Counted from the stretch's first letter, positions 9,510 through 18,965 are shown. The stretch is 64,000 nt of DNA from G942493375 sp942493375 (GCA_942493375.1 OW818698.1:248001-312000); one strand, 5' to 3'. Notes: generated from the letters alone by a model not told the origin. Translations and numbers: made by a program.

Positions 9510-9893
9510 TCTATTCCCTTCCCTTACCAGAAAGCTTCTCAATCGCAGCAGCTATCTGTATTCTTCTCTTCTGCAGTATCCGTGGATCAGACGCAGATTC
9601 CCATTCTTTATTAAAAATAATCTGCGTAAATCTGCGAAATCTGCGGATAATTCTATTCCCTTCCCTTACCACAAAGTTTCTCAATCGCAGCAGCTATCTG
9701 TATTCTTCTCTTCTGCAATATCCGTGGATCCGACGCCGATTCCCATTCTTTATTAAAAATAATCTGCGTAAATCTGCGAAATCTGCGGATAATTCTATTC
9801 CCTTCCCTTGCCAGAAAGTTTCTCAATCGCAGCAGCTATCTGTTTTCTTCTCTTCTGAAGTATCCGTGGATCCGACGCCGATTCCCATTCGTT
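9471..9893. repeat. 142-bp unit in three tandem copies, including the 3' tail of the downstream gene
   Basis: Copies begin near 9471, 9610 and 9751, with equivalent bases exactly 142 apart (for example the cggataatt at 9502, 9644 and 9786). Each unit has a tctgcg repeat followed by about 99 bases matching the last 33 codons of the gene at 9795-11960. The first two copies differ at only about five positions. Only the third copy belongs to the live gene. This accounts for most of the 445-base gap between the genes at 8324 and 9795. Confidence 0.92.
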
Positions 9894-11960
9894 CTTTGCC
9901 AGGTTTTCCGGCACGTTCAGCAGACTAAGAATCGCTTTGTCCGTGGTTTTAGTGCGTTTTATCAGGTCGTTCAAGATCCAGATATATTCGTAGTCCTGCT
10001 GACCCAGCCTCAGCATCTCAAACCTTACTGAAGGGATCTCCTTTAGTCCGTCAGAGTGCGGATATGTATCGTTTGGATAAGTTAAGAAGCATTGATGCAT
10101 ATGGTGTGCATAGTGGACACCCGTGATATTGAACTTCCAATACAGCCAGTAGTTCTGCCTCATCTCCAGAGGATCATAAGCTGAGTTTGCCCGGTAATCA
10201 GCAGCATACACCCAGAACTTCTCTCCCAACGCAAGACGTTCCCTTGCCTGCTCTCCCATATAGTCAAAAATTCCCCACTGCATACAATAGGTATCCATTT
10301 TACCGACTAACCCCTCAGGTATCTTATCCGTAGAACCAGCATAGAAACACTGAATTTCAGGAATTGTTTTTTTGACTTCTTCAGCAGCTAGTATAGTCAG
10401 TTTAAGGCTGTCTTCATTGGGTTCATCAGCTACTTTTATACTCGTGATATCCTTAAATCCGGCTGCAATCTTTTCGTCCGCAGATTGCCTGATATATGCA
10501 TTTACTGCAGCAGTTTTCTCAGGGGTAACCGGATTCATAGCCAGAAACTCATTGATATAGTTGTGATAGAGGTTGAATCCCGGGTCAAAGTGATACTCTT
10601 CGATCAACGTTCGACGGTCATCGAATGACAGATACTGGAATTCATTTCTATCCAGCTCCGGAGTAACTCTATGTTCACCATAGTTAGCTATCATATTGTT
10701 AGTGCACTCAATGTAGTCAGGAGAGAATGCACTAATCTGTTTACCCCAGTAACGCTCCGACCTCTCAACAAAATACGGCACTCCCCCATAGAAGTGATGG
10801 ATCCAGTAGAGGGATTTCAGATGGGTCTTTGCAGGAAGATCAAAACCATAAACTTTAAGAGCAACCGGAACAGCCAGCTTTCGTCCGTCCGCCAGGCTGA
10901 TTGTGATCTTACCTTTGTATGTTCCCGGTTTCGTGCCTTCCGGTATCCTCCAGGTTGTCCAGATCGAAGTGTTAACTCTTGCTGTAACCGATATGCGCTT
11001 ATCCTGAACCAACGGCAGAGGATCCGGAGATGCTTCTAAAAGTCCCTTGATATTGTCCACATACCTGCACTGAGCAGTATTTGATAGTATACTGGACCCT
11101 TTGGTTTTTAAGTCCGAGACAATCACCGATGTAATCTCTGTTTTGGTATCCGGTTTGAGGTTACAAACAACTGGGACATATTCCCCGCCAGCTCCTTCTG
11201 CATATAAAGACTTGCTAGTTACAGATGGAAGCGGTGTTTCCTTATAAACCTTTTCAGTAGGATCAGACGACCACACAGTCATATCCCCAGCATGCATGAG
11301 CTTTGCACCGGTAACAGGAACTGTTCTTCCCGCACCAGATTCAATCTCTGTTCGAGCTTCAGCTTTGGTCAAAAGCTCCATGCCACCGATTGAATAATTG
11401 TAAGCCGGTCTGGATTTCTTCAGATATTCAGCAAACGTATAGACCGTAATGCTCTTTATAGCAGTGTGGTTCATCTTCTCCCCGAACCGCACCCAGCCCG
11501 GATCTTCCTTATACAATATGTATGCAGCAGACCACTGACCAGCTCTCATCCTGCCATAGCCCCTGCTTGCCACACTTGCAAGAGGTATATCCTGTATTAC
11601 TCCATCAGCTCCATTTATAACTATCTCAAGGTAAAATGCCGGATAGTCAGCCTTGACCCATACTTTCAGTACATCATACTTTGAGAAGTCAGCAGGCTTA
11701 TCGAAGTTGATATTCATCCCCGGATACCCAGATCCCCCAGGCACCAGAGTCAGATTATAAAACCTGCCCTCGGATGGAGTCTTGCCCTTAATCTCAGCAA
11801 CCTTAACCCGCCCGGGAGCTGTATCAGACTTTGCAAAAGGGTCAGTGTCCCCCTGAGCAGTAGCATTCTGGCTCAACAGAGACAACGACTCCCTCCCCTG
11901 CACAGACGAACAGACCAGTAGAGCGAATAAGGCAGATACCAATAATGCAGCGTAATTCAT
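9795..11960 (-). CDS. Secreted glycoside hydrolase of the DUF4091 / GH123-like type
   Basis: The 721-residue protein starts at the ATG at 11960 after AGGAGA. It has a signal peptide (about 1-22), an N-terminal beta-sandwich to about residue 200, a further beta domain around 280-370 and a TIM-barrel region (about 380-650). Two features support the DUF4091/GH123 grouping: the acidic pair in KVADEPNED, at the place of the catalytic Asp-Glu pair of GH123, and the late PSVRFEMLRLGQQDYEYIWIL segment, a hallmark of DUF4091. Characterised GH123 enzymes release beta-N-acetylgalactosamine; the substrate here is unknown. A related gene lies at 54533. The TAG stop abuts a tctgcg repeat. Confidence 0.8.
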   Translation of the reverse strand: MNYAALLVSALFALLVCSSVQGRESLSLLSQNATAQGDTDPFAKSDTAPGRVKVAEIKGKTPSEGRFYNLTLVPGGSGYPGMNINFDKPADFSKYDVLKVWVKADYPAFYLEIVINGADGVIQDIPLASVASRGYGRMRAGQWSAAYILYKEDPGWVRFGEKMNHTAIKSITVYTFAEYLKKSRPAYNYSIGGMELLTKAEARTEIESGAGRTVPVTGAKLMHAGDMTVWSSDPTEKVYKETPLPSVTSKSLYAEGAGGEYVPVVCNLKPDTKTEITSVIVSDLKTKGSSILSNTAQCRYVDNIKGLLEASPDPLPLVQDKRISVTARVNTSIWTTWRIPEGTKPGTYKGKITISLADGRKLAVPVALKVYGFDLPAKTHLKSLYWIHHFYGGVPYFVERSERYWGKQISAFSPDYIECTNNMIANYGEHRVTPELDRNEFQYLSFDDRRTLIEEYHFDPGFNLYHNYINEFLAMNPVTPEKTAAVNAYIRQSADEKIAAGFKDITSIKVADEPNEDSLKLTILAAEEVKKTIPEIQCFYAGSTDKIPEGLVGKMDTYCMQWGIFDYMGEQARERLALGEKFWVYAADYRANSAYDPLEMRQNYWLYWKFNITGVHYAHHMHQCFLTYPNDTYPHSDGLKEIPSVRFEMLRLGQQDYEYIWILNDLIKRTKTTDKAILSLLNVPENLAKNEWESASDPRILQKRRKQIAAAIEKLSGKGRE

Positions 11961-11975
11961 TTATGATCTCCTTTT

Positions 11976-12047
11976 AAACGGTGTCATCTTGCAAAACCAT
12001 GTCATCCTGCAAAACGGTGTCATCCTGCATAACCATGTCATCCTGAA
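11976..12047. repeat. Four tandem 18-bp units in the leader of a hydrolase gene
   Basis: The unit (g/a)tgtcatcctgcaaaac(c/g) occurs four times with exact 18-base spacing (tgtcat at 11982, 12000, 12018 and 12036). It lies 16 bases upstream of the start of the gene at 9795-11960. The final unit runs into a copy of the gtcatcctgaagtatgaagg repeat family. It may be an expanded repeat or a multi-site operator. I see no terminator. Confidence 0.8.
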
Positions 12048-12215
12048 GTATGAAGGATCTGCTTTTCCATTCGTGCTGAGCACGAGAATTGTGGTGCAAA
12101 CTTCCAACCTGCGCATTCATATCCACCCGCCCAGCACAATCACTATCAGATATTTAAGCACTGTTGATTTCAGCATTATTAATGCCTATCCCGTATTTTT
12201 CCGTGTGTTCCGTGG

Positions 12216-14327
12216 TTACTTTTCCCTATCCAGTGCCTTCTCAGCTTCTGCCCAGACTTCAGTCTCCTGCTCAATCCTCTGCCGAACTGCAGCATCGGCA
12301 TTTATAGACTTCAATCTTGCCTGTTCAAGCAGCTTTCCAGCTCTTACCCGAACGCTACTATTATATATATCCCTGGGATCAGGCATATTCCAATTTCCGC
12401 TGTGGAGTTTAGTCGATTTGACCGCAGATTCCAGAATCCGGTAATACTCCCTCATCTCCTTCGCAGCTGGACCATACAGTTTTTTGCAGGCATCAGTCAG
12501 TATCATATCAGCTGACAAGTGAATATCCCACATCCCCATTGATACAACATAAAACAAAGGCCAGCGTAAAGGATAAGGTTTATCTTCATATGCTGTCTGA
12601 CTTTCGTAAGTTACCCAGTCAACTCCTTTGGATTTCCAGTAGCGCAGGTTCTCGATCGCAGTCTCACCGGAAACCCATGGCAGCTTCTGCCAGATCTTCT
12701 CAGAACATCCCGGAATATACCATTCGTATATGGCCATCTTCGCACCGGTCGCACACCATTTCTCAAAGTTAGCTTTCCATCCAACATTGGCGGGGCATTT
12801 TGAATCCATAATCGGATGAGCATGGCAACCCTGATTAATGGTCATAACACAGACACCAGGTTCGGCTTTCATATTGTCCTTCGGGGCATCGTGGGTATAC
12901 CAGTAAGCGTAGAACAGGATCCAGCGGTCTTTTCGGATCTTGCGGAGCTCTTTAGAAACATAGTTACAGAAATCCAGCATACGGGCTGCCGGGTTGCTGC
13001 CCGTTTTAAGGCATTCGCTGCACTCGCAAAAACCTCCGCAGTCATTATTAGAGAGAGAGAACATCACCTGATTCGAGTCCAGTTCAAAGAATGCTTTAGC
13101 CTTTTCAACAGTCAGCCTGCGGACATCCAAGTTTGATGTGCACAGCTGCCACTCACCGGTGCTGGTCCGTTTGCCTCCTATTAATGCGTAATACTCTGGA
13201 TGCTCAGCAAAATATTGGGCTGGAGGAAACAGCGTATCGTGCGCATGGCTGCAATTGAGCGGAGGCCCTCCCAGGAACCACCTGCCGGCCTGTCCTATCC
13301 AGACACTCCTCAGTTCAAAATCAGGTTTGTGATTGATATTAAGCACCGGCACAACGATTGTCTTCAGTCTGTTTACAGGCTGCCATAGCTGGTCCGGGCC
13401 AAACCATCCACACCCAAGCTTCCCCAGAAACTCCTGAACAGCAAACTGAGTTCCGGAATAAACTGCATCATCATTCCCCAGGATTGCAATCTTGTTGCCA
13501 ACAGTCTTGAGGATGATCCTCTCAGCATTAGGATAACCTTTTGGCGTCGTTATCTTCATTGAGGCAACAGCTCTACTTGGACCGACCAAAATCTGTGTGC
13601 CAGATGGTTTCTCTGATTCAGTGAGAATTGCCAGCCGGACTCCCGAGATTGCATACAAATAGTCCTGCAGCTCAAATGCAGCTTTGGATACTTTAGATGA
13701 TGGACTGTCTGTGACTACAATACTTGCCTGTGGTTTACCACTTCTGACTATAACTATCCCGACCTTACTTGATTCGGATTTGAGTTTAGCTCCAGGCAGC
13801 GGTTCATCAGCCTGTCTGCCCAAGATTTTGCATTCTCTCACATACCAACCCCACTCATTGAGCTTGAAAAACAGCTTTACATATCTGGAGAGGTGCAGCT
13901 TGTCCAGATTCAAGTCATACCAACCGTTTCGGGTCTCTGGCTTAATCCTGCCGTTCTCAGTCCAATCAGTCCCATTCTGAGATGTCGATATAACAACATA
14001 TGCCGGTTTCGCCTGCATATCAAATAACAATTGGACCTTACCTACTCTGTAGTTCTTCTTGAGGTCGAATGTCACCGTCTGGTCTTTGAAGTTGATACCA
14101 GCTGTGGTTGTCCAATCAGGAAAAGGATCACGGTCTGTGAGCCTGGCGTTATTTGGATCAACCGGATTGTCAAAAGCAGGATCAGCCGTATAGGTCGCAC
14201 CCGTTCTAATACCCGGCTCCGTATCAGATGGATTGTCCGTCAGCACAGCAAGCAATGGATTCCCGTTAACACTACTGCAGCAGAGCGTAAATATCGCCAG
14301 AACACATATTGTGTATAACTTTTTCAT
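12216..14327 (-). CDS. Secreted DUF4838 protein with discoidin-like N-terminal domain
   Basis: The 703-residue protein starts at the ATG at 14327 after GAGGAAATA. A signal peptide ends near residue 22. Residues 30-170 look like a discoidin (F5/8 type C) domain: VGKVQLLFD, NGTDWTENGR and RYVKLFFK. Residues 195-330 resemble the N-terminal domain of alpha-glucuronidases (AAFELQDYLYAISG). The DUF4838 region follows with SNNDCGGFCECSEC, the Cys-rich signature shared with the protein at 41975. DUF4838 proteins are probable secreted hydrolases of unknown substrate. The TAA stop lies inside a ccgtgtgttccgtggtt repeat. Confidence 0.85.
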   Translation of the reverse strand: MKKLYTICVLAIFTLCCSSVNGNPLLAVLTDNPSDTEPGIRTGATYTADPAFDNPVDPNNARLTDRDPFPDWTTTAGINFKDQTVTFDLKKNYRVGKVQLLFDMQAKPAYVVISTSQNGTDWTENGRIKPETRNGWYDLNLDKLHLSRYVKLFFKLNEWGWYVRECKILGRQADEPLPGAKLKSESSKVGIVIVRSGKPQASIVVTDSPSSKVSKAAFELQDYLYAISGVRLAILTESEKPSGTQILVGPSRAVASMKITTPKGYPNAERIILKTVGNKIAILGNDDAVYSGTQFAVQEFLGKLGCGWFGPDQLWQPVNRLKTIVVPVLNINHKPDFELRSVWIGQAGRWFLGGPPLNCSHAHDTLFPPAQYFAEHPEYYALIGGKRTSTGEWQLCTSNLDVRRLTVEKAKAFFELDSNQVMFSLSNNDCGGFCECSECLKTGSNPAARMLDFCNYVSKELRKIRKDRWILFYAYWYTHDAPKDNMKAEPGVCVMTINQGCHAHPIMDSKCPANVGWKANFEKWCATGAKMAIYEWYIPGCSEKIWQKLPWVSGETAIENLRYWKSKGVDWVTYESQTAYEDKPYPLRWPLFYVVSMGMWDIHLSADMILTDACKKLYGPAAKEMREYYRILESAVKSTKLHSGNWNMPDPRDIYNSSVRVRAGKLLEQARLKSINADAAVRQRIEQETEVWAEAEKALDREK

Positions 14328-14371
14328 TATTTCCTCTATCTACTTATACATATGTTGCAGAACACAGACAA

Positions 14372-15379
14372 TCAACGCCGCAGCGACCAGCCCTCATCCA
14401 GCATTGCCAGATAGTTCTCTACAGGCACATAGGCAGCAATGGAATTGCCGGAACCCAGTGCATATCCGCCGTCTGCTCCCAATTCCGTCACCAGCTTGCG
14501 GGTATATTCCCGGACCTGCAGGGGAGTGCTTCTACACAGCCTATCAAGATCAAAACCACCCAGAATAGCTATCCTGTCGCCATACCTGCGTTTCATCTCT
14601 TCGACCGGAACAATCAAATCTTCATAGGAATGCTTGGCATCAATTCCGACATCAACGATGATATCCTCCATAATCTCTTCAAGATACCCGCAGCTGTGCA
14701 GCACGCAGGGCTTACCGGCATTATGTATAATTTTGGCTAACTTTTTGTGTATAGGTATTACATATTTGCGCAGATCATCAACACCGATAAGCGTTTGAGT
14801 CTTGTATCCTAAATCATCGCTCAGGTTAAGAACTCCAACCTGCTCAATGGACGCCATACCGCTGTACATTGCAACATAGACATCCTCTATCTTCGAAAAC
14901 ACTGCAGCAACCAGCTCAGGATCGTCTACTAGCATATAACACAGACCGGTAAAACCAAACAACTGCTGCGCAGCTTCAAAAACTCCGCCAGTCTGACCAA
15001 TCATCTTCATCCCATCCGGCAGGTGAGGAATCACTTGCTCAAACTCCTGGTAACCGATGCTCTCAGCTGTAGGCCAGTTATATCTCTCAAACGAAGCCCA
15101 GTCTTTTATAGGATAATCCGAAGTAGTATCCACCAAACTACCAAAAGTCCAATTAACTGAAGGCCATGCGGGTATATAATCATATCCGGCCTTATAATAG
15201 AACTCTAAAGTAGACAATCGGTCCGTTGTCTTTTCACCAAGGATTTCGTCCATTATCTCCGGATTCACAAACAGCTCAAAGAACGGCACCCTGTTGGGAT
15301 TGCCTTTCCGGAGTAGTGTATTGCAGAACTGATCAAAATCCGGGGAGGGTTTTATGCAAGTCTCTTCAAGGGTTCTCAT
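14372..15379 (-). CDS. Uroporphyrinogen decarboxylase-fold protein (UroD/MtaA family)
   Basis: The 335-residue TIM-barrel protein belongs to the UroD superfamily. It shows the metal-site type motif VLHSCGYLEEIMEDII and the downstream DAKHSYED, as in corrinoid:coenzyme methyltransferases of the MtaA/CmuA group, rather than the basic N-terminal residues of true HemE. No corrinoid protein is encoded nearby, so a haem role is unlikely and a methyl-transfer role is only suggested. The ATG at 15379 (GGAG 12 bases upstream) is preferred to the TTG at 15409, which lacks a good site. It lies 44 bases downstream, in the direction of transcription, of a gap and upstream of the DUF4838 gene, in the same direction. 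Confidence 0.85.
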   Translation of the reverse strand: MRTLEETCIKPSPDFDQFCNTLLRKGNPNRVPFFELFVNPEIMDEILGEKTTDRLSTLEFYYKAGYDYIPAWPSVNWTFGSLVDTTSDYPIKDWASFERYNWPTAESIGYQEFEQVIPHLPDGMKMIGQTGGVFEAAQQLFGFTGLCYMLVDDPELVAAVFSKIEDVYVAMYSGMASIEQVGVLNLSDDLGYKTQTLIGVDDLRKYVIPIHKKLAKIIHNAGKPCVLHSCGYLEEIMEDIIVDVGIDAKHSYEDLIVPVEEMKRRYGDRIAILGGFDLDRLCRSTPLQVREYTRKLVTELGADGGYALGSGNSIAAYVPVENYLAMLDEGWSLRR

Positions 15380-15447
15380 GATTACAGACAACTCCGGGGT
15401 ATAATGCAAGGATGCATTATTCTACTATCTTTAGGGATTGAGTAGCA

Positions 15448-15502
15448 AGGGTTGTCTGAACAGGATTTTCTGGATTATGGGATTTACAGGATTATTTTAC
15501 TG
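15448..15502. repeat. aacaggatttt-type interspersed repeat
   Basis: The segment reads tgtctgaacaggatttt, then ggattatgggatttacagg and attattttac: a unit of about 10 bases built on ggatt(t). It lies between the divergent UroD-like and TIM-barrel genes. An inverted relative is at 53684-53730. Confidence 0.65.
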
Positions 15503-15560
15503 TAAGCAAGGTAACTTCGGAGTAATGCCGAAGGTATTAGTATAATAGGTGGATATTACT

Positions 15561-16667
15561 ATGAGATATAAAGCGTTTTCTGTATTAGCTCTTTGTTCAA
15601 TATGCATTTTTATGCTGGTGAGAACCGGGCAAGCAATCGAAACTCGGCCATTTCATCTGGGGTTTACTCCGTGGCCGTATGCCGCAACTATTGAAGCAGT
15701 CAACGATACAAACACGTTCGTAACTACACACGCTGACATCATCAACGATCAGATAGATGAAAGCATTCCGTGGGATACCGCGCTGAAAGGCACAGCATTT
15801 CCTCCTGGATTCGTTAAGAAAATGCAAGAGAAAGCCAGGCGCATTGGTCATGGGCAGAAGCGTGTATTGTATATTACTCCCATGAACCTCGGCAGAAATG
15901 GTCTGCTTCCATCATACAAAGACAGCACCTACCAACCAACATCAGACTGGGAATCAAAACGCTTTGACAACCTTGATGTAGGTAAAGCTTATATCAACTA
16001 CTGCATATGGATGGTAAAGACGTTCAAACCGGACTACTTCATACTCGGTATCGAGACCAATGAATACCTGAAAAACACTCCAACAGACTGGGACAACTAT
16101 CACGCATTCTCCAAGCGTGTTCATAAGGAAATAAAACGCCACTTCCCCACTCTCCTGCTTTCTGAATCAGTAACTCTGCACCAACTGATGGACCCCAAGC
16201 AGCCCAATGCAGAGTCTTACAGGACAAAGATCAAAGCATTCATAGCCGAACAGGATTTTATGGCTGTTAGCTACTACCCATTCTTCATGGGTCTGAAGTC
16301 ATACGCAGACATCTCCCGGACTCTCGATGCATTCAGAGGATATACTAAGAAGCCCATTGCCATCGCAGAGACTGGTCAGCCTGCGCAAAATCTGGATATC
16401 GATGTATACAACCTGCACTTCCCACTGACACCTGCAGATCAAAACTCCTATATGAAAACACTCCTGGAACATGCTCGAAAGGACAAATATCTGTTCGTGA
16501 TTTGGTGGGCACATCGGGATTTTGATGCACTCTGGGAGACATTCCCTGCTGCAGTCAAAGACCTGGGCCGCTGCTGGAGAGATATAGGCCTCCTTGACGA
16601 CACCGGTAAACCCCGCCCGGCATATATAGAGTGGAAAAAGACTCTTGCTAAGAAATACAAAAGATAG
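15561..16667 (+). CDS. Secreted TIM-barrel glycosidase-like protein
   Basis: The 368-residue protein starts at the ATG at 15561, 6 bases after AGGTGGA; the GTG at 15549 lies within that site. The signal peptide ends near residue 25. The mature chain has TIM-barrel features of clan A glycosidases: KPDYFILGIETNEY (a possible acid/base at the end of strand 4), AVSYYPFFMG and KPIAIAETGQ (a possible nucleophile at the end of strand 7), resembling GH53 (endo-galactanase) or GH5-like enzymes. No repeated CBM is attached. It is transcribed away from the UroD-like gene. Confidence 0.7.
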   Translation: MRYKAFSVLALCSICIFMLVRTGQAIETRPFHLGFTPWPYAATIEAVNDTNTFVTTHADIINDQIDESIPWDTALKGTAFPPGFVKKMQEKARRIGHGQKRVLYITPMNLGRNGLLPSYKDSTYQPTSDWESKRFDNLDVGKAYINYCIWMVKTFKPDYFILGIETNEYLKNTPTDWDNYHAFSKRVHKEIKRHFPTLLLSESVTLHQLMDPKQPNAESYRTKIKAFIAEQDFMAVSYYPFFMGLKSYADISRTLDAFRGYTKKPIAIAETGQPAQNLDIDVYNLHFPLTPADQNSYMKTLLEHARKDKYLFVIWWAHRDFDALWETFPAAVKDLGRCWRDIGLLDDTGKPRPAYIEWKKTLAKKYKR

Positions 16668-16687
16668 GTGGGCACAACTAATCCCAT

Positions 16688-16717
16688 TTTTCGCGTGTTT
16701 AGCGCATTTAGCGGTTA
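16688..16717. repeat. Half copy of the ttagcggtt repeat family
   Basis: The sequence ttttcgcgtgtttagcgc followed by atttagcggtt matches one arm of the palindromic modules at 7731-8310. It starts about 20 bases after the stop codon at 16667 and runs up to the leader of the membrane-protein gene at 16743. Confidence 0.75.
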
Positions 16718-16742
16718 AAAATAATCCGCATAGGTATTATCC

Positions 16743-17516
16743 ATGGATCCGCAGCCAGTAACTATACAAGACAATGAAAATAGCGAACCAACAACCAGCC
16801 CGATTGTTCGTGGAATGGTAATTGCCGCTGCTGTTATCACCTTCATTCAAATCGCTGGCATAGGAGTTTTCATACTCGGTGGTTCGAAATCACCAGTTAT
16901 GCGTGCTGTCATAAGCATGGCGCTTGGCTTGGTAGTATTCTGGATAATCATCGGCGGTCTGCTAAGTTTGCGCTATAAGAAGCCAATCAGAGCCTGGGTT
17001 ACAAGGCTGCCTGGTTCATGGCAACTCAAATTCGTAATATTTGCAACAGTAATGGCACTGCTGGAGGAAGCTGTTACAGTCACTATGACCAACTGTGCAC
17101 CGCTGTTCGGCGTAAAAGTTGGCCAGGCATACATAACGGCTTCAGCCAACTATCTGGATGTAGTCCTTGGCCACAGTGTAATAGTATTCATACCGCAGTT
17201 CATTGCCTGGGCCTGGCTCCTGAGCAGATACAACCTGTCACCAGCAGTAGTGTTCTTGATATACGGAATTCAAGGAATAACCGGGGAAGCAATGTTCGGT
17301 GGTCCCAGCCATCTTATGGAAGTATTCTGGATATTCGTCTATGGGTTAATGATCTACCTACCGGCATACTGCATCCCAACCAACCGCAAGACCAGAAAAC
17401 TGGATGCCTGGATCATCCTCTATTTCCTGGTCGTAATAATCTCCCCCGGCCCAATGGTTGCAATTGTAACCAAACTACACCCAACAGCCATCCACTTCCC
17501 ACCGTTAAAGCAATAG
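16743..17516 (+). CDS. Polytopic membrane protein of unknown function (257 aa)
   Basis: After a polar N-terminus of about 23 residues, hydrophobic segments lie near 24-48, 55-75, 92-112, 135-160, 165-185, 190-210 and 225-245, giving six or seven membrane spans. The acidic pair LLEEAVT (near residue 105) and the GGPSHLMEVFW loop invite comparison with CPBP-type membrane proteases, but the Arg after the Glu pair and the usual second motif are not evident, so I leave it unnamed. The start ATG at 16743 has only a weak site (TAGGT) that lies at the end of repeat sequence. Confidence 0.65.
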   Translation: MDPQPVTIQDNENSEPTTSPIVRGMVIAAAVITFIQIAGIGVFILGGSKSPVMRAVISMALGLVVFWIIIGGLLSLRYKKPIRAWVTRLPGSWQLKFVIFATVMALLEEAVTVTMTNCAPLFGVKVGQAYITASANYLDVVLGHSVIVFIPQFIAWAWLLSRYNLSPAVVFLIYGIQGITGEAMFGGPSHLMEVFWIFVYGLMIYLPAYCIPTNRKTRKLDAWIILYFLVVIISPGPMVAIVTKLHPTAIHFPPLKQ

Positions 17517-17567
17517 TCCCACACAACTAGCACAACGCAATTCCACCTTTGTCTGTACGATCCCAAA

Positions 17568-17595
17568 ATCTGCGTAAATCTGCGAAATCTGTGGA
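17568..17595. repeat. tctgcg repeat abutting a stop codon
   Basis: Two to three tctgcg(t/a)aaa units run directly into the TAG stop (17598-17596) of the minus-strand oxidoreductase gene without a spacer base. The gap to the convergent membrane-protein gene contains nothing else I can recognise. Confidence 0.8.
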
Positions 17596-18837
17596 CTATT
17601 TCCCCAAATTAGCTCCCTGCAGCCTCAACTGTTTTTGCAAAACTGAGACATCGATATTCCTGGGTAGCGTGTTTGATTTCGTGCAAAGTGCTGCCGCAGC
17701 GCCTGCAGCTTCCCCTACTGCTATCGCTATAGGCATTATTCGCGTAGAAGAGTGAGCCTCGTGTGTTGTAGATATCGGCCGACCGGCAATGAGAAGGTTG
17801 TCGATCTTAAGGGGCACCAACGCCCTGTATGGAATATCATAACTCTCAGCAGGATCCAGGGATTGTATAACTGTCCCACCGCCTTTGGGGTCGTGTATAT
17901 CTACATCGTAGTTGCCCCGGGCTATACAGTCATCAAACTTTTTAGCCTCCAGGACATCCTCAGCTGTCATTACATACTCTCCAACAATCCTCCGGGTCTC
18001 GCGGATACCTATCTGAGAAGCAGAGACTTGAATATATGCATTCTCAAACCCGGATACATCGCTCTTGAGGAATGCTGCTATCTCCCACATCTGCCGACGG
18101 GCTTCTATCTCAGCTTTAGTCAGGTCTTCGCTGCTGGTTCCATTCAGGCATATGATACGTGTTGTGTTGAAATGAATCTCATTCGGATGCGTGGTTCCGA
18201 AGTAGAGAACATTGTCTCGGGGACAATCTACTCGCCCTTCGTCACGTGCTTTGAGATACAATTCGGTTACCATATCCCAACCAGGCATGCGTTCTATATC
18301 AACAGCTGACATGCGGAAGTTCAAAGTCATCGGCTGGGTGAGGGAGTCTGCTTTGCGTCCCAGTTCACAAGGTGCTCCGGACCTGAAAGCAAGGTCAGCA
18401 TCCCCGGTTCCATCCACATAGACCTGCGCAGCAATCGACTGCGGACCGGACTTGCCGGTAACCAGAACTTCTTCAATCAAGGAACCATTCACTTTGACAT
18501 CACTGACATATGTATGAAGCAGCAGCCTTGCACCGCATTCCTGGATCATCTCATCAGAAACCAGCTTGAAAGCCTCCGCATCGAATGAATTATACGGACC
18601 GAATGCGTGTTTTTTGCTAAGCCTGTCGAGTATCTCCTGGAAAATCCCATTGATAATCTGCTCCTCAGTTGTAGCATACTGCATAAAAGGATTGACTAGT
18701 CCCGCAGTAGCCATTCCCCCAAGGAAACCATAGCGTTCAACCAGCAGTGTATCAGCCCCAAGCCTCGCCGCACTGACCGCAGCCGCCAACCCACCAGGCC
18801 CCCCACCACAAACCAAAACATCACACTTATAATCCAT
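17596..18837 (-). CDS. FAD-dependent oxidoreductase (FAD_oxidored family)
   Basis: The 413-residue protein begins MDYKCDVLVCGGGPGGLAAA, a GxGxxG dinucleotide-binding Rossmann motif, followed by the conserved LLVERYGFLGGMATAGLV segment of the FAD_oxidored (PF12831) family. YVDGTGDADLAFRSG and a C-terminal RPISTTHEAHSSTRIMP...AIGEAAG-like FAD-closing segment support this. The enzyme is cytoplasmic and probably oxidises a sugar or polyol derivative; the substrate is unknown. The ATG at 18837 follows GAGGTGA. The longer frame from 18924 reads through a repeat. It is downstream of the phosphoesterase-PHP gene in the same direction, with an inverted-repeat element between them. Confidence 0.88.
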   Translation of the reverse strand: MDYKCDVLVCGGGPGGLAAAVSAARLGADTLLVERYGFLGGMATAGLVNPFMQYATTEEQIINGIFQEILDRLSKKHAFGPYNSFDAEAFKLVSDEMIQECGARLLLHTYVSDVKVNGSLIEEVLVTGKSGPQSIAAQVYVDGTGDADLAFRSGAPCELGRKADSLTQPMTLNFRMSAVDIERMPGWDMVTELYLKARDEGRVDCPRDNVLYFGTTHPNEIHFNTTRIICLNGTSSEDLTKAEIEARRQMWEIAAFLKSDVSGFENAYIQVSASQIGIRETRRIVGEYVMTAEDVLEAKKFDDCIARGNYDVDIHDPKGGGTVIQSLDPAESYDIPYRALVPLKIDNLLIAGRPISTTHEAHSSTRIMPIAIAVGEAAGAAAALCTKSNTLPRNIDVSVLQKQLRLQGANLGK

Positions 18838-18857
18838 CACAATCACCTCAATACTTA

Positions 18858-18965
18858 TTTCACGCAAAGCCGCAAAGACGCAAAGTAAAGAACATGCATA
18901 ATTATTGCCTATGCTGAAACGCAACTAAATATACCAGTATGTTATTCTTTGCGTCTTCGCGTGGA
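18858..18965. repeat. Inverted-repeat element of the cgcaaag family between two co-directional genes
   Basis: The left arm (tttcacgcaaagccgcaaag, 18858-18887) and the right arm (ttctttgcgtcttcgcgtgg, 18942-18964) are imperfect reverse complements; the left has one unit more. The core shows no gene. It joins a cccttcctgaagcctaaag repeat that supplies the last codons and stop of the upstream gene. Confidence 0.75.

Noticed and set aside
9471..9893. CRISPR-like array
   Set aside because: Units are near-identical over all 142 bases and contain a gene tail; there are no unique spacers and no cas genes.
14372..15379. HemE (haem synthesis) for the UroD-fold gene
   Set aside because: The HSCG motif and its context fit the MtaA/CmuA-like branch, and no haem genes are near.
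16743..17516. CPBP intramembrane protease assignment
   Set aside because: Only an EE pair is visible; the following Arg and the second and third motifs are not convincing.
18838..18924. Upstream start for the FAD oxidoreductase (29 extra residues)
   Set aside because: The extension reads through the cgcaaag repeat; the ATG at 18837 follows GAGGTGA and starts exactly at the Rossmann fold.
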